Shown here: piece by piece, positions 41,224 through 46,620 of the stretch | How the letters are laid out: the number at the start of each line of letters is the position of its first letter | Position numbering within the stretch: position 1 is the first letter of the stretch | DNA from: an uncultured Kiritimatiellota bacterium | GTDB lineage: Bacteria; Verrucomicrobiota; Kiritimatiellia; RFP12; UBA1067 | DNA: 46,620 bases | Reading direction: 5' to 3' | NCBI GenBank assembly: GCA_934675625.1 | Contig: CAKURH010000017.1 | Location: forward strand, 1 to 46,620 | Notes under the pieces: generated by a model | What the model was told of the DNA's origin: nothing | What the model saw: only the letters and a program-made list of their open reading frames with translations | The model's database searches: none | Made by a program: the position numbers and the translations under genes

Positions 41224-43065
41224 ATGCTCCACTCCCTGATTGCCGCGACCCTCCTGGCCTCGACCGCCTGGCAGGCCAGCAGCCCCGAGATCACGGCGGC
41301 CGACTTCAACGGCGGCCGCTACGACGGCCAGTGCGTGCGTCTGCGCGCGACCGTCGTCGACGCCTTCGTCGACGCGACCAACGCCGACTACGTCTTCCTC
41401 GTGCTCCGCTGCGCCGACGGATGCGTCTACGCCTTCATCAAGCGCGACTTCCTCTCCCTTCCGCCCGAACGGCTCGTCGGCGCCGAAGTCGCGCCTTGCG
41501 GATTCGTCCGCGCGCCGCCCAACTCGCCGCAGCACCGGCAGGCGCAGCGCCTCTTCGACATTCCCCGGCGCGACACGTTCGTCGTGACCCGTCCCGCGCC
41601 CGGCGTCGCCGAGCTGCCCGACCTCGCGACGGCCGAATCGTGCCGCCCCGACGAACTGCCGGCGCTGGGGCGCCGCTCCGTCCGAGGGGTCGTCACCGCC
41701 GTCTGGAACGGCGGACGAAGCCTGCTCCTCGACACGGGCGGGCGCATCGTGCGCGCCGACCTCGGCCTGACGGCGCCGCCCGCCGTCGGCGACGCGGTCG
41801 TCGCCGTCGGCTTCCCGGAAACGGACCTCCAGAACCTCAATCTCTCGCGGGCCGTCTGGCAGACGCAGACCAACCGCGTCGACGTCCGCCGCCCAGCCCC
41901 CCGGGCGATCGCGTTCACGGACCTCCTGCGGGACATCAAGGGCCGCCGCGCCATCAACTGCGCGTTCCACGGCCGCCCCGTCTCCTTCACCGCGACCGTG
42001 CGCAGCCGCATCGACGAGGAGCCGTCCGGGCGCTTTCTCTGCGGAGACGCGCACGAGAACGTCTCCGTCGATCTCAGCGCGTCCTCGGCGCCCCACCCCG
42101 ACCTGCGCGTCGGCGACACCGTCCGCGTGACGGGGGTCGCGATCCTCGACATCGACAACTGCCGGCCGAGCGCCGCGTTCCCGCAGGCGCGCGGCTACGT
42201 CGTCGTGCCCACGTCGGCGGACGGCCTCGCCATCGTCGCCCGCGCGCGCCACCCGCTGCCGCCGTCGGCCTGGTACGTCCTCGGCGCCCTTCTGACGACG
42301 ATCCTCGGCGTCGGCATCTGGAACCGCACCCTGCGGCGCCGTGCGCAGACGCTCGGCAGGGACCTGGCGCGAGAGGAAATCGCCCGCGCAGAGGCCGACC
42401 TGCGGACGGTCGAGCGCACGCGGATCTCCGTCGAGCTGCACGACGCGCTCTCGCAGAGCCTCGCGGGCGTCGCGCTGGAGCTCGAGGCGGCGCGGCGCAC
42501 GGACGGTCGACGCGATGCGCGGCACACGACGCACCTGACGAAGGCCGAGACGACGCTCGCCGCATGCCGCGAAGAGCTGCACAACTGCCTGTGGGACCTC
42601 CGCAGCGCCGCGCTGGAGGAAAGCAGCATGGACGAGGCCGTGCGCCGGACGCTCCTGCCGCACATCCGGGGCATCGCCCTCACCGTCCGCTTCAACGTCC
42701 CGCGCAACCGCCTGTCGGACACCACCGCCCACGCGCTCCTCTGCGTCATCCGCGAGCTGTCGGTCAACGCGATCCGGCACGGCGGCGCCACGCGCCTGCA
42801 GGTCGCCGGCACGATCCGGGACGGGCGGCTCTTCGTCTCGGTGCGCGACGACGGATGCGGATTCGACCCTGCGACCGCGCCGGGCGTCGCGGAGGGGCAT
42901 TTCGGACTGCAGGGCGTGCGCGAACGCGTCAGCGGCCTCGCCGGCGCCTTCACGATCGTCCCCAACGCGAAAGGCGGCATGCGCGCCACCGTCGAGCTGG
43001 CCGTGCCGCAGCCGAAAGGAGAACAGGAAGAACATGAAGAAGATCTCGATCCTGCTTGTCGATGA
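41224..43065 (+). CDS. NarL-type sensor histidine kinase with OB-like sensor repeats
   Basis: 613 residues; ATG at 41224. A signal-like start (MLHSLIAATLLASTAWQA) is followed by about 330 extracytoplasmic residues with at least two to three short beta-rich repeats of OB-fold style (GQCVRLRATVVDAFVDATNADYVFLVL; SVRGVVTAVWNGGRSLLLDTGG; VSFTATVRSRIDEEPSGRFL). A membrane helix (about 349-371: WYVLGALLTTILGVGIW) leads into a HisKA_3 domain with the H box RISVELHDALSQSLAGVALE (His about 405) and a HATPase (RELSVNAIRHGGA, RDDGCGFDP, GLQGVRERV). It pairs with the LuxR-type regulator whose gene overlaps by 32 bases. The ligand is unknown. Confidence 0.85.
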   Translation: MLHSLIAATLLASTAWQASSPEITAADFNGGRYDGQCVRLRATVVDAFVDATNADYVFLVLRCADGCVYAFIKRDFLSLPPERLVGAEVAPCGFVRAPPNSPQHRQAQRLFDIPRRDTFVVTRPAPGVAELPDLATAESCRPDELPALGRRSVRGVVTAVWNGGRSLLLDTGGRIVRADLGLTAPPAVGDAVVAVGFPETDLQNLNLSRAVWQTQTNRVDVRRPAPRAIAFTDLLRDIKGRRAINCAFHGRPVSFTATVRSRIDEEPSGRFLCGDAHENVSVDLSASSAPHPDLRVGDTVRVTGVAILDIDNCRPSAAFPQARGYVVVPTSADGLAIVARARHPLPPSAWYVLGALLTTILGVGIWNRTLRRRAQTLGRDLAREEIARAEADLRTVERTRISVELHDALSQSLAGVALELEAARRTDGRRDARHTTHLTKAETTLAACREELHNCLWDLRSAALEESSMDEAVRRTLLPHIRGIALTVRFNVPRNRLSDTTAHALLCVIRELSVNAIRHGGATRLQVAGTIRDGRLFVSVRDDGCGFDPATAPGVAEGHFGLQGVRERVSGLAGAFTIVPNAKGGMRATVELAVPQPKGEQEEHEEDLDPACR

Positions 43066-43654
43066 CCACGCCATTGTCCGGATGGGACTCGCCTCCCTCT
43101 TCGCGACCACGGACGACATCCGCGTCGCCGGCGCCGTCGGAGACGGCGACTCGGCCCTTCGCGAGGCCGACCGCCTCCATCCCGACGTCATCCTCCTCGA
43201 CTTTCTCATGCCGGGCATGAACGGCCTGGAGGTGACGAACGCGCTCCTGGCCGCAGACCCTTCGCGCAAGGTCCTCATTCTCACGACGTTCGGCGAGGCG
43301 GAAGGCATCCGGCGCGCACTGGCCGCCGGCGCGCGCGGCGCCGTCCTCAAGAGCATCCCCTTCGACGACCTCGTGGCGGCCGTCCGCACGGTCGCGGGGG
43401 GAGGGACGCACGTCTCGCCGGAGATCCGGCAGATCATCGAAGAGGAAAAGCCCCTCAGCGCCCTTTCGCCGCGCCAAAGGGAAGTCCTGAAGTCCGTCTC
43501 GCACGGCCTGACGAACGAGGCCATCGCGGCCAATCTCGGCATCAGCGTCCCGATGGTGCGCCAGCACCTCCAGGCGCTGTTCGCGAAGATCGGCGCGCAG
43601 AACCGCGCCGAAGCCGTCGCCATCGCCCTGCGGCGGATGCTCCTCAAGATCTGA
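43034..43654 (+). CDS. NarL/LuxR-family response regulator
   Basis: 206 residues; the ATG has GGAG/AGGAAG upstream inside the kinase gene. Receiver: ILLVDDHAIVRMGLA, phospho-acceptor Asp in VILLDFLMPGMNG, Thr in ILILTTFG, Lys in GAVLKSI. C-terminal LuxR HTH: LSPRQREVLKSVSHGLTNEA then VPMVRQHLQALFAKI. It is a DNA-binding regulator controlled by the kinase encoded just upstream. The GH78 fusion gene, which is divergently transcribed from the kinase promoter, is a natural candidate target. Confidence 0.95.
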   Translation: MKKISILLVDDHAIVRMGLASLFATTDDIRVAGAVGDGDSALREADRLHPDVILLDFLMPGMNGLEVTNALLAADPSRKVLILTTFGEAEGIRRALAAGARGAVLKSIPFDDLVAAVRTVAGGGTHVSPEIRQIIEEEKPLSALSPRQREVLKSVSHGLTNEAIAANLGISVPMVRQHLQALFAKIGAQNRAEAVAIALRRMLLKI

Positions 43655-43671
43655 CGCCAACCTTTGTTGCA

Positions 43672-43688
43672 GACGGATTTCTGCCGTC
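43672..43688. terminator. Weak hairpin between convergent genes
   Basis: GACGG and CCGTC flank a seven-base loop in the 56-base gap between the response regulator and the phosphoesterase genes, which converge. There is no clear U-tract. It could serve as a weak two-way terminator. Confidence 0.25.
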
Positions 43689-43710
43689 GACTTCAAAGCG
43701 CAGAATTCGG

Positions 43711-45123
43711 CTACGCCAGCAGCGCGAAGCCGGCCAAGGACGAGTTGCACCCGAACCCAAAGCCGCCGATGCGGACATACAGGGCGTCGCCGCCGCGCAG
43801 CGCTTTCGGAATCTCCACGGCATAGCACGTGTTCAGATAATTCCGCCACGGATTCTCAATCGTTGTCCATGCCTGGCCGTCCGGCGAGACGGCGAGCGGC
43901 TCCTCCGCGTGCGTGGCGTGGTGTCCGGTCATCCGGCCGTAGATGCCGAAGCGCGTCGCGCCGCGCGCCTCTTTCAGCGGCAATCGGTAGACGACCGTCC
44001 TGAGATAGAAGAAGTAACTGCCCGCATCCGCCTGCGAGTCCTCGACGGAGACCCGACAGCGTTCATCCCCGGCCTGTCCGAGGAACTGCCGCCAGAGGAG
44101 CTTCTCGCCCTCCTGCTCGAACGGCAGGAGGAGCGGCCCGCCGTCCTGCACCGCCTCTCCGACCAGACCCCGTTCCGCCGCCTGCCGCGTCCGACCCGTC
44201 TTGCCGTCAAACGGCACGAGGACGCGCGCGACAAGGCGTCCGTCCCGCAGTCCGTAAATCCAGTAGCCGAACGGCTCGCGCACGTGCGTCGCCACGTAGA
44301 GGCGACCGCCGCCCGGCAGGGAATGACGACGGATTTCATCACGGTGGTTGTGGCCGGCGAGCAGCCAGGTGTCGGCCGAACGATTGGAGAAGAACGTGCG
44401 GATGACAACGCCGATGTCATAGCCGTCCACGCGGCCGACGCCGACATTTGGATAATGCGCCATCAGGAAGACCGTCCGATCCTTGGGGATGGACGCGGCC
44501 TCGGCGGCGAGCCAGGCGCGCTGCCCCGGCTCGATGGCGCCGTCATGTCCGCCGCACAGGTTGATGAACGTCGCGCCACCCAGCTCGAACCGCTCGTAGG
44601 GCTTCCACCCCGCGTAGTGTGCGGCGTAGAAGGCGGCATTCACTTCGCCGGGGTAGCAGTCGTGGTTGCCGACCGTATGGTAGAACGGCACCTCCAGCCG
44701 GTCGAAGAGGCTCTTGACGAGACGGATGTCGGACGCGGCCTGTGCCCGGCGGACGGGATCGCGAATGGACGTGCGGTCGCCCATGTAGGCCGACACGGTG
44801 GACACCTGGTCGCCCATCGCGAGCACGGCCAAGGGCCGAGGCGCCATCGCGTTCCAGGTCGCGATGCGGTCTTCGAGGTGGCGCGTCCCGTCGCCGACGG
44901 TCTTCCCCGCCACCGTGTCGCGCCACGGCACATGCGGATCGCCGATGACGACGAACGTCGCGCAGCCGGGCGCAGACGGATCGAAACCGACCTGGGCAAA
45001 AGCCGCCTTCCAGTCGGCGGGCGCCACAGCCGCCACCGTCGGGAGCGCATCCAGAACGCTGGCCACGCCCGCCGCACCGAGCCCCCGCATGAAATCCAAT
45101 CGCGAAACAGATCGCCTTGCCAT
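43711..45123 (-). CDS. Calcineurin-like metallophosphoesterase, probably Tat-exported
   Basis: 470 residues; ATG with GGAGG eight bases upstream. The start MARRSVSRLDFMRGLGAAG has an Arg-Arg and SRxDF-type segment, so Tat export is likely. The metallophosphoesterase motifs are in order: VIGDPHVPW (GDxH), MGDQ, GNHDC, AHYP and GHNHRDE. The C-terminal 150 residues form an extra beta-rich domain. It probably removes phosphate from an extracellular substrate; which one cannot be told. The SUMF1-domain gene lies 32 bases upstream on the same strand. Confidence 0.85.
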   Translation of the reverse strand: MARRSVSRLDFMRGLGAAGVASVLDALPTVAAVAPADWKAAFAQVGFDPSAPGCATFVVIGDPHVPWRDTVAGKTVGDGTRHLEDRIATWNAMAPRPLAVLAMGDQVSTVSAYMGDRTSIRDPVRRAQAASDIRLVKSLFDRLEVPFYHTVGNHDCYPGEVNAAFYAAHYAGWKPYERFELGGATFINLCGGHDGAIEPGQRAWLAAEAASIPKDRTVFLMAHYPNVGVGRVDGYDIGVVIRTFFSNRSADTWLLAGHNHRDEIRRHSLPGGGRLYVATHVREPFGYWIYGLRDGRLVARVLVPFDGKTGRTRQAAERGLVGEAVQDGGPLLLPFEQEGEKLLWRQFLGQAGDERCRVSVEDSQADAGSYFFYLRTVVYRLPLKEARGATRFGIYGRMTGHHATHAEEPLAVSPDGQAWTTIENPWRNYLNTCYAVEIPKALRGGDALYVRIGGFGFGCNSSLAGFALLA

Positions 45124-45155
45124 CGCCTAATCCTCCTCAAGTCCTCATTTGGGCG

Positions 45156-46547
45156 TCAGTCGTCGAGCTCGACCGTCCAGCGCATGGCGGAGAACCGATA
45201 GGTCGTCCAGCTGCCCGTACCGTCGTAAGCGAGACCCGTGCGATAACCGGCCTGGATCTCCAGATACTTGGCATACGCATTCTCGTCTTCATCGCCTCCC
45301 TTGAGCCCACGAACGACGCGTTCGGTCGTGAGGGAATCCAGCCCGGTGGGATTGACGCCGTCGATGCGCGTCGCCGCGTCCAGTGCATCCAGCGTCACCT
45401 CGCCGCAGTTCCCGAGCATGTCGTAAAGTCCCCAGGCGTTCGGCAGCCGCCCGTCGCCGACCTTCTTCAGCAACCTGGGGCTCGCGAAACGGAGGAGGAG
45501 ATTCGTGTTGGCCGCCGTCGAATCCTTGTCGCCGTAGAGGCCGGCCGCCCCGGCGCGGCAGGCGACCTCCCACTGCGCTTCCGTCGGATAGTCGAGCCGA
45601 AGCCCCGTCTTCTCGCGGAACGCGGCCAGCGTGTTCGTCGGCGAGACGGCGTGCCCGTACGTCGGCCAGCCGATGGGGGCGGCGGGATCGCCAAGCGGGC
45701 CGCGCATGCCAGCGGGGTAGTCGTCATAGGGCTCGTCCGTGTACGGCGTCCCCACATAGGCTTGCCGACCGCCCGGCATCGGCGCCTGCTGCTCTTCCTC
45801 GCCGATCGTCGCCGTCCCCCAATTCGGATCCTTGTGCCGCCGGTCGGGGACGTTCCACTTCAGGCAGCTGTACTGGCCCTGCGTCATCGGATAGACGGCG
45901 ATCCAATACGCCTTCGTCAGCGTGACGAAGGCGGACGTCGACGAGACGTTCCCGTCTCCCGTCCGGGCGGCCGTCTGCGGCGGGACGTAGCGGAAGACCA
46001 TCTTCGTGCGCGCATACTGGCTGTCGTTCGTGACGGAGAACCACACGTCCTCATAATCGACGCGCGTCACGGCCTCGCCGTCCGCCGGATCGTCCGAGAC
46101 GCGGTAGGTGACGGGGAAATCCTTGTGGGAGACAAGCCGCCCGTCGCCCGCATAGACGTATTCGCGTTGCCCGTCCTCGCCAGCCGTCTTGAGCAGATCG
46201 ACGACCAGGTAGCGCACGGGCCTGTCGGACGCGATGACGACGGCGCGCAGGGCTTTCGGGCGCTCCGCGAGGCCGGACTGCGCGAAGTCGAAGACCTGGT
46301 GGCGGCGGCCCGGCAGGCGGATGCCGCCGTTCCCCGGCAGCGACGCCGGCGCGACGGCCAGCGGGCTGTCGCCGTCGTAGAGCGCGACCGTGACGGCATA
46401 CCCGCCGTATTCTTCCGCGTCGAGCGTGTAGTCGATGTCGACCTTGTCCTGCCACGGCCAGCGCGGCGAGACGGTGACATCGGAGACAGTCGCCGCAAGG
46501 GACGAAAGGCCCAGCGACAGGAAAGAGGCGAAAACGAAGGATTTTTT
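45156..46547 (-). CDS. SUMF1/formylglycine-enzyme-like protein, 5' exon cut off by a group II intron
   Basis: 464 codons of one open frame, but no start codon: the frame begins with KKSFVFASFLSLGLSSLAA, the body of a signal peptide lacking its Met. Residues 20-160 are beta-rich (VTVSPRWPWQDKVDIDYTLD). From about 175, KAYWIAVYPMTQGQYSCLKW, LDYPTEAQWEVACRAGAAG and WGLYDMLGNCGEVTLDA are the SUMF1/FGE-sulfatase fold; the usual GNVWEW reads GNCGEV and the C-terminal RGGSW-like motif is weak, so classic formylglycine synthesis is doubtful. The missing start lies beyond the adjacent intron, which is in the same orientation, so splicing could restore it. Confidence 0.8.
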   Translation of the reverse strand, partial: KKSFVFASFLSLGLSSLAATVSDVTVSPRWPWQDKVDIDYTLDAEEYGGYAVTVALYDGDSPLAVAPASLPGNGGIRLPGRRHQVFDFAQSGLAERPKALRAVVIASDRPVRYLVVDLLKTAGEDGQREYVYAGDGRLVSHKDFPVTYRVSDDPADGEAVTRVDYEDVWFSVTNDSQYARTKMVFRYVPPQTAARTGDGNVSSTSAFVTLTKAYWIAVYPMTQGQYSCLKWNVPDRRHKDPNWGTATIGEEEQQAPMPGGRQAYVGTPYTDEPYDDYPAGMRGPLGDPAAPIGWPTYGHAVSPTNTLAAFREKTGLRLDYPTEAQWEVACRAGAAGLYGDKDSTAANTNLLLRFASPRLLKKVGDGRLPNAWGLYDMLGNCGEVTLDALDAATRIDGVNPTGLDSLTTERVVRGLKGGDEDENAYAKYLEIQAGYRTGLAYDGTGSWTTYRFSAMRWTVELDD

Positions 46548-46620
46548 GTAGAGTAGAGACCCACGCCTCGGCTTCGCCGATGCGACTTCCCCCTCATCAA
46601 ACCGGACGTGCGGATTTCCC
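46548..46620 (-). mobile_element. Group II intron, 3' end (domains V-VI), continues past right edge
   Basis: The minus strand starts at the edge with GGGAAATCCGCACGTCCGG, the 3' half of a domain V hairpin of the GAGCCG...CGGTTT type. GATGAGGGGG follows as the joining strand, then domain VI, a hairpin CGCATCGGC-GAA-GCCGAGGCG. The tail is TCTCTACTCTAC, whose A seven bases from the end suits the branch point and whose AC end suits group II 3' splice sites. The next base begins the open frame of the SUMF1-like gene. The reverse transcriptase/maturase, if present, is outside the window. Confidence 0.7.

Overview
The window is about 46.6 kb of mostly GC-rich DNA with nearly all genes on the minus strand. 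The gene content (GH2, GH5-like and GH78 glycosidases, L-fucose isomerase, a sulfatase-modifying-factor-type protein, a BspA-like surface protein, a four-helix-bundle 'suffix' protein, Gram-negative outer-membrane and RND-adaptor proteins) suggests a host-associated, glycan-degrading member of the PVC group, most likely Kiritimatiellota/Verrucomicrobiota. The phylum is an inference from gene style; there is no rRNA in the window.

Layout. 1-6062: a secreted glycan-foraging operon (BspA-like protein, GH5-like hydrolase, GH2 hydrolase running off the left edge), preceded by a strong promoter and a 490-base highly base-paired leader or small-RNA candidate. 6870-9982: a 5'-truncated MATE exporter, an unknown protein, and a four-helix-bundle gene framed by degenerate GACGCA/TATGTCCT repeats. 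9980-22260: an AT-richer, tightly coupled eight-gene defence operon read right to left: Panacea-like/DUF488 fusion, m5C methyltransferase, twin-GHKL histidine kinase, receiver protein, two more m5C methyltransferases, McrB-like NTPase, McrC-like nuclease. The last four genes match the M-M-R-R layout of the LlaJI type of restriction-modification system. The first four look like an added sensing module and are the most novel feature here. 22451-23580: a RhuM-like gene behind a duplicated copy of the operon's own promoter and a shortened in-frame 46-codon copy of the first operon gene.

23712-28045: lysC, fucI and an RND adaptor in one transcription unit. 28046-28764: no credible gene but strong inverted repeats. 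28765-35061: SGNH-like lipoprotein, rlmI, an exonuclease, an N-acetylhexosamine-kinase-like protein, a lone DppC-like permease and pgi. 35122-37719: an outer-membrane protein with an OmpR-type two-component pair. 37857-41129: a GH78 rhamnosidase fused to a nucleoside-hydrolase-like domain. 41224-43654 (plus strand): a NarL-type two-component pair, divergent from the GH78 gene. 43711-46547: a calcineurin-like phosphoesterase and a SUMF1-domain protein whose 5' end is interrupted by the 3' end of a group II intron that continues past the right edge.

Several promoters share an extended -10 box, TG(G/C)TATA(A/C)T. Three of them lie only 7-10 bases from the start codon, which predicts leaderless or almost leaderless mRNAs.
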